Shown here one piece after another: positions 9,823 to 18,443 of a stretch of 34,545 bases of DNA (within the stretch, counting starts at the first letter, position 1; every line of letters starts with the position of its first letter). The notes beneath the pieces are model-generated. The model worked only from the letters and a program-made list of their open reading frames with translations. It made no database searches and was not told the origin of the DNA. The stretch lies in assembly GCA_963835855.1 (NCBI GenBank), contig CAWIHA010000005.1:1-34545 (forward strand). The letters are read 5' to 3'. This stretch comes from CAWIHA01 sp963835855. Lineage in GTDB: Bacteria; Acidobacteriota; Terriglobia; Bryobacterales; Bryobacteraceae. The translations under genes and the position numbers were made by a program.

Positions 9823-11172
9823 ATGCCCATTGCGTCGACTCAAGCAGCCGGTGGCGGGCCGCGCCTGAGACGCGCACTTGGGCTCTGGGACCTCATTCTG
9901 TACGGCGTGATCGTGATTCAGCCCACGGCGCCGATGTCGGTTTTCGGCGTATTGAGCGATCGTGGCAAGGGGCACGTTGTCACTACCATTCTGATCGCGA
10001 TGGTGGCAATGCTGTTCACCGCGATCAGCTACGGCCGGATGGCGCGCGCGTATCCGAGCGCGGGTTCGGCGTTCACTTACGTTGGCCAGGAGATCAACCC
10101 CGCGCTGGGCTACGTCACGGGCTGGAGCATGGCGCTGGATTACATGCTCAATCCCATGATCTGCATTATCTGGTGCAGCCAGCAGGCGCATGTCTTTGCC
10201 CCGGCGATACCGTATTGGATTTGGGCGGTCTTCTTTGCGCTGTTGTTCACGGGGCTGAATATTCTGGGCATTCGCACCTCGGCGAGGATCAACGCCGGCC
10301 TCGCGGCGGGTATGGGTGTGGTGATCGCCATCTTTTTCGTGGCGGCGGCGCGCTACATCTTCGGACACGCGCACGGCGGGGCCGGCTTCTTCACGCGGCC
10401 ATTCTACGATCCGGCAACTTTCAGCGCGGAAGCCGTGCTGGGCGGCACCTCGATTGCCGTGCTGACCTACATCGGGTTTGACGGCATCTCCACACTTTCG
10501 GAAGAGGCGGAAAACCCGCGGCGGAACATTCTGCTCGCCACCGTGCTGACTTGCGTGGGGATTGGCGCGCTCTCGGCTTTCGAGGTATATGCCGCGCAAC
10601 TGGTGTGGCCGGCCTCGGAACCGTTCCCGAATGTGATCACCGGGTTCGTGTACGCCGCGGGGCGGGCGTGGGCGCCGCTTTTCGGGGTGGTCGGATTCAC
10701 GCTGCTCGTCGCGAACATCGGGAGCGGCATGGGGGCGCAACTCGGCGCCGCGCGCCTGCTGTTTGGAATGGGACGCAGCGGGGCCCTGCCGAAATCGTTC
10801 TTCGGCGCGATCGAACCCAAGCGGCACATCCCCCGCAACAACGTGATCTTCGTTGGAGCGGTGGCCCTCGCCGGCGCATTTGTCCTGGATTACAGCCTCG
10901 GCACGCAGATGCTGAATTTTGGGGCGCTGATTGCGTTCATGGGGGTCAATTTAGCGGCGCTCGTGCGTTATTACGTCCGGGAACAGGACAAGAAGCTTAC
11001 CAATCTCATCCCGCCTGCTTTGGGGTTCCTGATTTGTCTGCTGCTGTGGTTGAACCTGAGCCGCACGGCCCGGATTGCGGGCGCAGTCTGGATGGTGGCA
11101 GGGATTGCCTTCGGCGCCTGGAAGACGCGCGGGTTCAATAGGAATCTGGTCAGCTTCGAAGTGCCGGAATAA
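9823..11172 (+). CDS. APC-superfamily amino acid permease
   Basis: The 449-residue protein has about 12 hydrophobic segments, and its N-terminus (LRRALGLWDLILYGVIVIQP) is typical of the amino acid/polyamine/organocation family. The unwound first-helix glycine region (LYGV) and the TM6 region TYIGFDGISTLSEEAENPRR are characteristic of the APC fold; the latter loop is strongly conserved in the family. It should import an amino acid or amine across the inner membrane by proton or sodium coupling. The substrate cannot be assigned. The ATG at 9823 gives a normal N-terminus; an earlier ATG at 9784 would overlap the divergent gene start. No clear Shine-Dalgarno is visible, so initiation may be near-leaderless. 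Confidence 0.9.
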   Translation: MPIASTQAAGGGPRLRRALGLWDLILYGVIVIQPTAPMSVFGVLSDRGKGHVVTTILIAMVAMLFTAISYGRMARAYPSAGSAFTYVGQEINPALGYVTGWSMALDYMLNPMICIIWCSQQAHVFAPAIPYWIWAVFFALLFTGLNILGIRTSARINAGLAAGMGVVIAIFFVAAARYIFGHAHGGAGFFTRPFYDPATFSAEAVLGGTSIAVLTYIGFDGISTLSEEAENPRRNILLATVLTCVGIGALSAFEVYAAQLVWPASEPFPNVITGFVYAAGRAWAPLFGVVGFTLLVANIGSGMGAQLGAARLLFGMGRSGALPKSFFGAIEPKRHIPRNNVIFVGAVALAGAFVLDYSLGTQMLNFGALIAFMGVNLAALVRYYVREQDKKLTNLIPPALGFLICLLLWLNLSRTARIAGAVWMVAGIAFGAWKTRGFNRNLVSFEVPE

Positions 11173-11220
11173 AGCCACGCCCGTTTCGAGCCCGCTCGCG
11201 CCGCCCGTACCTGCCCTTTC

Positions 11221-12099
11221 TTGTGGACCGCATTAAGACGGTCGCGGCGCATAGTACTCCGCGCAATCGGCCGGGGCCCCCTCTGCTCGAGTCTGCTGTG
11301 CGTGTCTGCGAAACGCGATGCAGAGATTGTCCGCGGGATTGCCGCCGCGGCGGAGCCCAAGCCGATCTCCAGGCAAGGCAACCAGGAACTCTGGCGCACT
11401 TGCGTTGGCGATTACTGGGCCCCGGCCAGCGCAACGGCGAAATTCGCCGCAACGATCGCGATCGAAATGGCCGTGGACATCTATGGCTGCTTTGGTTCCA
11501 TTCAACCCGGCGACGTGGTACTGGACTGCGGGGCCAATGTGGGCATGTTCGCAACGAGAGCGCTCGACCGCGGCGCGCGCGTGATTTGCTTCGAGCCCTC
11601 GCCTGGAACAGCGGATTGCCTGCGGCGGAATCTGGAACGTTACGGGAAACAGGCCGCCGTAGTTGAAAAAGGCGTCTGGAACTGCGAGGAGCAGCTCTCT
11701 CTGCGCACCCACAGCCAGAATCCCGCTTTCGACAGCATCGATACGAGGATGCTGGTACGTCAAAGTGTTTTCTTCTGGATCCACATTTCTTGCCGCGATG
11801 CGCCGGATCAGGCCGGGGGCGACCGCCGTTTGAGCCGCCGTGCGAAGGCAAGAGCGTTCCCCAGTGCTCATCTCAGGCTAAGGCTCACGGCGGTGTGCAC
11901 TTGGAACCTGCCGCCGAGCAGAGCGGTTACCGCCAGTGGCGCCGGTTTCGGTCTACGTCACCGGCTGCCTACTGTGATCCGACGTGCAGACGATACAGCT
12001 GGGCGAGCGCCTCGCCAAACTCCTCCACCGCGATCGGTTGACGGTCGGTCATCCTTATTGCGCTTGACAGGCGGTCTTCGAGCGACTCCAACAGGTTGA
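11221..12099 (+). pseudogene. FkbM-family SAM-dependent methyltransferase, 3' truncated
   Basis: The first about 170 residues resemble FkbM methyltransferases: SAM-binding motif I is DVVLDCGANVGMFATRAL, followed by RVICFEPSPGTADCLRRNL (motif II with the acidic residue) and AAVVEKGVWN. After about position 11755 (near FDSIDTRM) the family similarity stops. The rest is low-complexity arginine/proline-rich translation that runs 131 bases into a convergent gene. The second half of the domain, normally with the VDVEG-type motif, is missing, so the protein is unlikely to be functional. Initiation would use TTG 11221; a GTG two bases later reads a different frame that starts VDRIKT, so a second lesion near the 5' end is possible. 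It is likely a remnant of a polysaccharide or secondary metabolite locus. Confidence 0.65.
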
Positions 12100-12346
12100 G
12101 TCCTCCCATCCGGTTGGCTTTCGACCGCAAGTCGTCTTCCAGCAGTGCGAGTACCTGCGCCTCACTTGGCTCGGCCACGCCCCGCCAATCTGAGCGCATT
12201 CTCAGATACAACTTGTCGGAGACCGGATCGAGCAGCAGCACTCCTATGTTCACCACCGGCCGGCCCGGGCCAGCGTACTGAAGCACGCAGTATTCACCGC
12301 GCATCCTCGGAGAGCGCGCCTCTTTCCCTAACTGTTCGGGGGACAT
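11969..12346 (-). CDS. DUF3037 family protein
   Basis: The 125-residue protein contains GEYCVLQYAGPGRPVVNIGVLLLDP, the conserved beginning of DUF3037 proteins, followed by acidic helical segments. Its function is unknown, but the family recurrently sits directly next to a HipA-like kinase gene, as here: the kinase stop is 55 bases upstream of this start on the same strand. It may be a substrate or regulator of the kinase. A TATAAT hexamer on the minus strand at 12357-12362 lies about 11 bases before the ATG, which would give an almost leaderless transcript. The next Met (about residue 15) is a possible alternative start. Confidence 0.75.
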   Translation of the reverse strand: MSPEQLGKEARSPRMRGEYCVLQYAGPGRPVVNIGVLLLDPVSDKLYLRMRSDWRGVAEPSEAQVLALLEDDLRSKANRMGGLNLLESLEDRLSSAIRMTDRQPIAVEEFGEALAQLYRLHVGSQ

Positions 12347-12401
12347 GTCAAACCATATTATACGATTACAGGCCGGACGACCATCGAAAGAAACGGGCCC
12401 T

Positions 12402-13283
12402 TTAGGCGCGGCCCGGTACCTGCGCTCGTGTCAACTTCCAGTTGGGGAAGTCAGAAGGCTTGGCGATCCTGCAATCGTGGATCAGGTCGGCCACGCGCCC
12501 GCGGCGCCTTACCAAGACCTCCAGCACCCGTTCTAGTTGCGCCTCGTTCCGCTCCAGCCACTCCGCCGGAATGCCGCGCGCCAGCCGCTCGATTACGGCC
12601 TCCGGGAAGTGCATGACCCTCTCAAACCAGGGCTCGAAATCCGCAAGAGAGCGGGCTGCCTCGTAGACGCGCCTATCTAGATAGAGACCGTGCAAGGGGC
12701 CGGCTGCAAAGTCCCAGGACTGGCCGTTTAGGATGAGCCCCTGATCGATCATCAGCGCGTGAAAGGGCATTAGCGCCGTCGGCTGCGATTCACCGGAGCC
12801 GTGGCCGCGACGGAAGAACACCGCTTGGCGATGGTCGGTGTTCGCTGCCCACTTGTCAAACACGAGCGCCCCCAGGAACTGCTCCAGGTTCTCGACGGCC
12901 GGAAGAAGCGGGTCGGGCAGCAGATCGAAGACGGCCAGGCGATCCGGGTCGCCGGGATAGCGAGACCCGAAATGCAGACCTGGTTTGACCGAGACTCGAC
13001 GGGTACCCACCTGCAACGACACATTCGGGTTCTGCAGAAGGAATTCGGCTGTCACGGCCATCAGGACCGGTTCTGCTGCAGAGATTCCGAGGTAGCGCAG
13101 CAAAGCCGAGCCGATAGCGTCGTTAACGAGCACTCGGCGCCCCTGCGGATTGTTGGTGAACTTGACGACGTAGAACCCGCCGTCGTCAGCCTGCACGAGA
13201 TGCGCTTGCGTTCCTCCACGCATTCGCAGAATGAACCGTCGGGCGACGGTCACCCGAAACGGATCAGGTGGCGTGTTGCACAC
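12402..13283 (-). CDS. HipA-like kinase (short form paired with DUF3037)
   Basis: The 293-residue protein has a HipA-like kinase fold: a lysine-containing strand in GGFYVVKFTNNPQGRRVLVNDAI, FDLLPDP, and the catalytic segment FDKWAANTDHRQAVFF, with D/N residues matching the HipA catalytic loop. A metal-binding MIDQGLIL corresponds to the kinase DxG. It is much shorter than classic HipA (about 440 residues) and lacks the N-subdomain 1 part. No HipB-like helix-turn-helix antitoxin is adjacent. This architecture is the recurrent HipA-like/DUF3037 pair, whose biological role is unknown; it should not be called a canonical persistence toxin. Translation starts at GTG 13283. Confidence 0.8.
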   Translation of the reverse strand: MCNTPPDPFRVTVARRFILRMRGGTQAHLVQADDGGFYVVKFTNNPQGRRVLVNDAIGSALLRYLGISAAEPVLMAVTAEFLLQNPNVSLQVGTRRVSVKPGLHFGSRYPGDPDRLAVFDLLPDPLLPAVENLEQFLGALVFDKWAANTDHRQAVFFRRGHGSGESQPTALMPFHALMIDQGLILNGQSWDFAAGPLHGLYLDRRVYEAARSLADFEPWFERVMHFPEAVIERLARGIPAEWLERNEAQLERVLEVLVRRRGRVADLIHDCRIAKPSDFPNWKLTRAQVPGRA

Positions 13284-13936
13284 GTTGTTCGGACCTCGAT
13301 CGCCTCAGTCTAGGAACAGGACACCAAATCCTCTAGTGCGTGGTACTCGGTTGCTTTCTCGACAGACCTGCTCTTCACCTTAGCGGGTGGCAGCACTACC
13401 ACCATGTGCGCCCCGGAATCGATTGGGGCGACGCCGTACCCGAGAGCATTGCGCGTCGGCGGACACTACCACAATTATGGCACCTTTGGTTGGCGCGTTC
13501 GCGTGCGGCATAATTCTCCGCCTGGCGCCTGGGGTCTGTCTGACCAAGCGAGGACCCCGGCGAGCGGGGCCACTGGCGGCCGACGAAGACCGGGCTGGCG
13601 AACGAGGGCAGCGCTGGTACGGCAGGCTGTTGGATGCGGGCGGCGCGCCAGACGGGCTGAGAAGTCCTGCAGCCGGGGCGCACTACCGTATCGGATGTCC
13701 TGTCGGATCGGCGGGGGCTAGCGCTTCTCAGCGTTCGCAACACAACCCCGCCGATCCCAATAACGGCCGTGCCTGATGCCGACGGCCACACGATGAGAAC
13801 TCCGGGGTCTCACGGAGCCGCGTTGTGCCGCCACGTCATGCACCCCATGTGGCCCGCCAAGGGCCTCTGTGGGTGTCCCGAGCGTCTCCGCGTGTATCCG
13901 GTACCGTAGCAGCAGGATAGGCGTCTGCCCGTCCGG
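13284..13936. other. Long stretch without a recognisable gene
   Basis: About 650 bases contain short open frames on both strands (for example 13396-13791 minus and 13387-13776 plus), but these are arginine/proline-rich, lack ribosome binding sites and resemble no family I know. No transposase, tRNA or palindromic terminator was recognised. It may hold decayed sequence at an island boundary. Confidence 0.5.
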
Positions 13937-16900
13937 CTACGGCGCATACTGCTGTGTCGTACCTAAGGCCGCAAACGCAGACGGCGCACTCTGATTATTA
14001 TACTCCGTGGCAATCCACGCTGCCGAGCGGGCTATCTTCGAGATCCGCACCTCATCCATTCCGCCGGTAAAGAAATAGCTGTTGTCGTCGGAACGTCTTC
14101 CCACCTCGGTCGCTCCATATGGTGCGGCAAAATTAGCAGAGCCAGCTACGGCCAGCGGCCGCGGCACCCCGTTGATGTATATCGCGCTGGTTCCCGAACC
14201 GGAACCGTTCCGAGTGTAAACGACGTGGTACCAGATACTCTGGCCGACGATACTGCCGCCTGTATTTGAGACAGTAGCCCAGGCCGGAATAAGCATCTGA
14301 ATGCCATCCACGCCAGACACTCCACCCCACAGGCCGTTATATACCAGCGCGAAGCCATGGCCACCCGCGGCACCTGCGTTCGTAAGAAGGTACTGCTGGC
14401 TGGAATTGAGGTCGGCTGGCTTAATCCAGGCCTCTAAAGTCATGTTGTTGCCGACCGTCAGCGTCGTGCTTGTTCCAAAAGACACGTACCCCTTCGCCTT
14501 AGACGGAAAGTATTTTGCAGTGCCAATCGGACCAGCCGTTGTGAGCAGTGCACCCGCCGGATAACCTGTGCCGTTATTGCCGTTCGCGGTGGAATCATGC
14601 GCGATCCCGGCGTTACTGTCCGCGAAATGCCACACCCCCACATAGTTGGAGTCCCAAACCGTACTCGAATTGTTCCCACCGGTCGGGGCAGCAACCGTGC
14701 CGAAGTAGACGTAGAGAACTGTGTCCTGGCTCGCAGACAGGTCGGTCTTGACCCACGCGATAAGTTTCCCGGCTTGCGCATCGTAGGACTCGATTTCAAA
14801 CGGAATGCGCGTGACCCGGTCCGCGGAAGTGAACACAAAATCCGAGCCATTGGCTCCCGTGACTAGACCACCGGCCGTTCTGCACCGCAGGGTGGAGTCC
14901 GCAAGCACTACCAAAACAGGAAAACCAGATAGCTGACCCGCAACCTTAGTGTGGTTAATAGTAATCTGCCTTCGATACTGCCATACTGGACTTAACCAAT
15001 TTTGTGGCGGGTTTACGGTCACAGTGACGTCAGCCTCGGTTCCCACAAACGCGTCGCGTGCCGTTAGCGCCAGCACATAAACTGCTGGGGCCGCGCCCGG
15101 CGCAGGAAAGGTGACCAAGGTGGCAGCAGCAGTCGGGTTGCTGAACTGCACAGTACCGGGACCAGACTTCCGGGTCCATGAATAGGTAAGTACGTCACCA
15201 TCGGCGTCAGTGGCGCTTCCGGATAGCTGGACCGAGGAGGTCGGCCACGTTGTGGTCACGTTGGAACCCGCCGACACGACGGGAGCATGGTTTGTCGCAA
15301 GACTGACGACAGCAGAGACGGGCACGCCTGAGCGCCAACGTACGTAGTCAAAGCTCCAACGGTAGTTTTGATTAAAAATCTTGGCGCTATAGCTGATATC
15401 CGTATCGAGACCGTGCTCGAAGATCAGATCCCCCCGCTGCATGTAAGTCGGATCACCTGTAACATTCCAGTACCACGCGTACGCAGGGGCGACAAGCAGG
15501 TTGTCTTCGGTTATGTAATAGGGATGAACGTTGGTCGGCCAGTAGGCCATCTGGTTGGTCCCCTGGTCCCACGCGTTCTGCCATAACCAGTCCAGCATAC
15601 TCTTGACGGCCGGGACTACTCGCGGGTCGCCCGTCAGCTCATAATAATCGATTAGGCTCTCGGCGAGAAGCCCATCATAGAACGTCTGATTGTAGGCCTG
15701 CGTCTGTGACACGAATAACATGTCCACGTCACCGAGGGCAAAATCGACAGCTTTCTGTAAGTTTGGGTTGCGACCCACCCCCACGCGTTCAGCCATTACG
15801 TAAGCCTCGATGATGTACGCGGTCTCGCGAATCAGGTCCACAGTCACGGCTCCGCCGGAAGTCGCGTACGGACTGTTTGTTGCAAGCAAAGTCGCCGCCG
15901 TCTTGCTTGCCGTATTGCCCGTGCGCCAATAGTTGACGGCGAGGCCGTGAGGAAATATCCTCCAGCCCCACGGTAGTCCGTTGTCCTGTAGGATGAGATC
16001 GCGGTACTGATCAACGATGTTGAATGCGCACGTCTGCCACTGAGGATTTCCAGTGTATTGGGCCATTTGGAAGTAAGTTCGCCCACCGTCGTAGTACCAG
16101 ACGTCTCCTTCCCACCCAAAGTTCATGGTTTGGCCAGGAACACACCACTTCTGCCCTAGCGTAAGCATGGTTTCTTGCCATTTCGGGAGACCAAGAATCG
16201 AGGGAATGGTGCCTATAGCTGCTTTAATGGGTGGCGGTGGCACCGGCACCACCGTGAAATTATACTCGATGGATCGTGACACTCCCGCGGCCGTTGTACT
16301 GATTGCAATCGAATAATTGCCCGGCGCTGTCGACGCACTTGTCGAAACAGTAATAACCGTTCCGTATCCGGTCAACGCCTGATTAGTGCCGACCCAAGAC
16401 GTAGGCAGCCCCGTCGCATTATCAATGATGCAGCTGTTGTTCGGCCGACTATCGCAAACCAACGTATAAGGAAATTGCGATTGAATCGAATAAACCAGGT
16501 GCTGGGGAGTACCGGCAAGCTGAACGCCTTGCACTCGAAAGTTAAGAGTTGATCCAGCGTAAACGTGCTGCGGCCCCACGGCATCAAGACGGTAATCCAG
16601 CGGCGCCGTTGTAACCGGAGCCGGCGTCGTGAACTGGCTAGGCGTATTGTAACTGTCGCCGAGCGTTCCGCCGGCATCGCTCGATGCGGCGTAGTAGAAG
16701 TAGGTCACTCCCGGGATCAGACCCGTTAGCCCAACCGCGTGCCTTGTTGTGAACGTGCCGTCGTTTGGCGTCACAAACGTGGGCACACCCTGGGCGCCCG
16801 AGGTCAGGACGACCCGGGAGGTGGCCGGCACATCGGTTGTCCAAAGAATGCTAGCTGTCGTGCCCGAGGTGACGAGGGCCTGAACGCCACTCAGGGTGAC

Positions 16901-16966
16901 GGCAGGAGTCGGCAGCGCGGTTGCGAAAAACAGAGGCAGACAAACAAACAAAGGCGCTCTTTTCAT
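13937..16966 (-). CDS. Large secreted multidomain protein (FN3-like, six-hairpin-like, PKD/Ig-like, DUF2341, LamG)
   Basis: The protein of about 1009 residues starts with a signal peptide (MKRAPLFVCLPLFFATALPTPA). The domains in order: an FN3-like fold (about 25-125), an Ig-like putative binding module (about 130-245), an aromatic-rich helical region (about 260-570, with WEGDVWYYDGGRTYFQMAQ and LIDYYELTGDP) that looks like an alpha/alpha six-hairpin glycosidase-type fold, a PKD/cadherin-like repeat (SGSATDADGDVLTYSWT, about 590-660), a DUF2341 module (WQYRRQITINHTKV, about 665-790) and a C-terminal LamG/concanavalin-like domain (LEAWIKPAD to GGMDEVRISKIARS). This mix points to binding and possibly cleaving an extracellular polysaccharide; catalysis is not proven. 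ATG 16966 is chosen because AAAGGA lies 8 bases upstream and the signal peptide begins there. No sorting signal is visible at the C-terminus. Confidence 0.85.
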   Translation of the reverse strand: MKRAPLFVCLPLFFATALPTPAVTLSGVQALVTSGTTASILWTTDVPATSRVVLTSGAQGVPTFVTPNDGTFTTRHAVGLTGLIPGVTYFYYAASSDAGGTLGDSYNTPSQFTTPAPVTTAPLDYRLDAVGPQHVYAGSTLNFRVQGVQLAGTPQHLVYSIQSQFPYTLVCDSRPNNSCIIDNATGLPTSWVGTNQALTGYGTVITVSTSASTAPGNYSIAISTTAAGVSRSIEYNFTVVPVPPPPIKAAIGTIPSILGLPKWQETMLTLGQKWCVPGQTMNFGWEGDVWYYDGGRTYFQMAQYTGNPQWQTCAFNIVDQYRDLILQDNGLPWGWRIFPHGLAVNYWRTGNTASKTAATLLATNSPYATSGGAVTVDLIRETAYIIEAYVMAERVGVGRNPNLQKAVDFALGDVDMLFVSQTQAYNQTFYDGLLAESLIDYYELTGDPRVVPAVKSMLDWLWQNAWDQGTNQMAYWPTNVHPYYITEDNLLVAPAYAWYWNVTGDPTYMQRGDLIFEHGLDTDISYSAKIFNQNYRWSFDYVRWRSGVPVSAVVSLATNHAPVVSAGSNVTTTWPTSSVQLSGSATDADGDVLTYSWTRKSGPGTVQFSNPTAAATLVTFPAPGAAPAVYVLALTARDAFVGTEADVTVTVNPPQNWLSPVWQYRRQITINHTKVAGQLSGFPVLVVLADSTLRCRTAGGLVTGANGSDFVFTSADRVTRIPFEIESYDAQAGKLIAWVKTDLSASQDTVLYVYFGTVAAPTGGNNSSTVWDSNYVGVWHFADSNAGIAHDSTANGNNGTGYPAGALLTTAGPIGTAKYFPSKAKGYVSFGTSTTLTVGNNMTLEAWIKPADLNSSQQYLLTNAGAAGGHGFALVYNGLWGGVSGVDGIQMLIPAWATVSNTGGSIVGQSIWYHVVYTRNGSGSGTSAIYINGVPRPLAVAGSANFAAPYGATEVGRRSDDNSYFFTGGMDEVRISKIARSAAWIATEYNNQSAPSAFAALGTTQQYAP

Positions 16967-17705
16967 TAGGTGTGTCCTTTCTTCAGGCGAGCCCATCTCA
17001 GACCTGTCCGCCCGACCCGTTCGCGAGCAAGCACTCGCCCGGACGGCGGCTTTCATCCAGGGCTTCAATCACGTTATCCTGAAGTCTTATCGGCCTCAAA
17101 GCTGCGAATCTTTACGGCCTGCGCGGTGTAGGCGCTGTGCAAACGAAGGTAAGGCGCGACTAATGCAGTCTGCCCCTTGGAAGGCAACTGCTCCCCGCGG
17201 TTCGTCGCGCCATGAACTCGGCACCGAACGTAGTCATTGGTCCCGCAAGCCCTAACCCCGAACAAGGTGACCCAAGTTGTTGATTACTCGCCGGCAGAGG
17301 CGCCTCCGCTGGCTTCTGCTGGCAGTCTTCCTGGCGGCGGCCAGTGCGTCCGCGGCCAGAATGAGCCAGCCTTTAGCCGTCAGCGTCACGGTTATACCGG
17401 CATAGGGGGAAACGGGGCTGTTTCTCATGCACGTTCCATCGTTCGGTTCGGGTTTTCCCACTAGGCAAATAAAACGCGAAACTCTTGCCCCAGCCACGCG
17501 TCCTCAAGCTACCTGGGTGACATCACAACGGAATGACGGCATGTGTTGGGCGACTTGCCGAAGCTCGGGCCGACTCGGGCCGAGGGACCGCCCAGGGTAC
17601 TTTGCCGATCCCAGCAAGCGTTCCACCCGGTTTTGACACCAACCGGCCGCTACCCACCCTGACGCGCATACCCGTTTGCGGCATCCTGAACCGTAGGAGT
17701 GAACG
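16967..17705. other. Long stretch without a recognisable gene
   Basis: About 740 bases upstream of the secreted protein hold its likely promoter region and then short, unrecognised open frames (for example 17252-17497 minus and 17237-17464 plus). None has a convincing ribosome binding site or family motif. The right end abuts the broken glycosyltransferase, so this part may be decayed coding DNA. Confidence 0.5.
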
Positions 17706-17924
17706 TCATGCGAAGATCGTCGTGCCCATGAAGCCGTGCTTTGCAAGATTGTGAGCCGGATTGGCATACCAGCCCTCGTCGGACCAGGGCAGGCGGTTGT
17801 ACGCTGACACGATCCCCATTGCCACGGAGATCAGCACGATGAGGACGAGAATCCAGGCCGTGTTGGGAACGCGCATGGGCCGGAGCAATCCACTGAGTAT
17901 ACGCCGGCGTCCGAACTGGCTCAA
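17706..17924 (-). pseudogene. N-terminal stub of a GT39/ArnT-like membrane glycosyltransferase
   Basis: The 72-residue frame has one hydrophobic helix (AWILVLIVLISVAMGIV) followed by LPWSDEGWYANPAHNLAKHG. A first transmembrane helix followed by an acidic DE motif in the first periplasmic loop is characteristic of the N-terminus of dolichyl-phosphate-mannose/ArnT-type glycosyltransferases, which are normally 450-600 residues with about 10-13 helices. The frame stops straight after GFMGTTIFA and nothing resembling the rest follows in any frame, so only the first about 12 percent of a gene is left. Confidence 0.55.
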
Positions 17925-17986
17925 CTCATCACGCGATCGGCTGTGCTGAAGCTTTCATCCAGAGTATGCTCGAACTCGGGCTGCGC

Positions 17987-18367
17987 TCATTCCTCGAACT
18001 CCCAAGTCCGAAAGACGTGCTGGTGTTGCTCGATCGCGACACGTTTGCCACGGAAGTGCACGCCTTCCATTTCCAGCCGCAGGCGTTGCTCGTGCGCCAT
18101 GTGGCCCTTGCAGCGGATGTCGCCGCCGGCGCCGATCACGCGCTGCCAGGGCAGCCAGTCGCCTGCCTTCCGCAACACTTGCACCACCTGCCGGTGATAC
18201 AGGGGATACCCGGCCGCGGCGGCCACCTGAGCGTAGGTCGCGACCTTGCCGCGCGGAATCTGCCGGATGGTCCGCCGGATTGCCCGCACGCACTCGTCGG
18301 ATGCCCGCGCCCGCATCAGCCGCCGCGAGATCTCACGCTGGGTGGGTTTGCGCATCCTCCTTTGCAT
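17987..18367 (-). CDS. Alkyltransferase-like (ATL) protein of the MGMT family
   Basis: The 126-residue protein has the MGMT DNA-binding domain: IRQIPRGKVATYAQVAAAAG, with the recognition helix region and GYPLYHRQVVQVLRK. The active-site PCHRV motif of true O6-methylguanine transferases is replaced by PWQRV: tryptophan stands in for the alkyl-accepting cysteine. ATL proteins of this type bind O6-alkylguanine and flip it out without removing the alkyl group, handing the lesion to nucleotide excision repair. Another Met at residue 18 (MRARASDE) could be the start and would give a typical 108-109-residue ATL. It is not in an operon; the next gene is divergent. Confidence 0.82.
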   Translation of the reverse strand: MQRRMRKPTQREISRRLMRARASDECVRAIRRTIRQIPRGKVATYAQVAAAAGYPLYHRQVVQVLRKAGDWLPWQRVIGAGGDIRCKGHMAHEQRLRLEMEGVHFRGKRVAIEQHQHVFRTWEFEE

Positions 18368-18443
18368 TGTTTCAAAATTTCCGGCAGCGCTGCACCAACC
18401 CTCCGTTTTCCGCTGTAATAGTCATAGAGGGAGGAGAACTGGG

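Noticed and set aside
9805..10827. N-terminal extension of the DUF58 frame by about 340 residues
   Set aside because: It lies entirely antisense to the permease gene and reads as charged low-complexity sequence; the DUF58 domain and its membrane segments start after 9804.
13396..13791. Possible PEP-CTERM-like segment (GTAVIGIGGVVLRTLR)
   Set aside because: It sits at the N-terminus of a minus-strand frame and lacks a Pro-Glu-Pro motif and a protein before it; similarity is probably chance.
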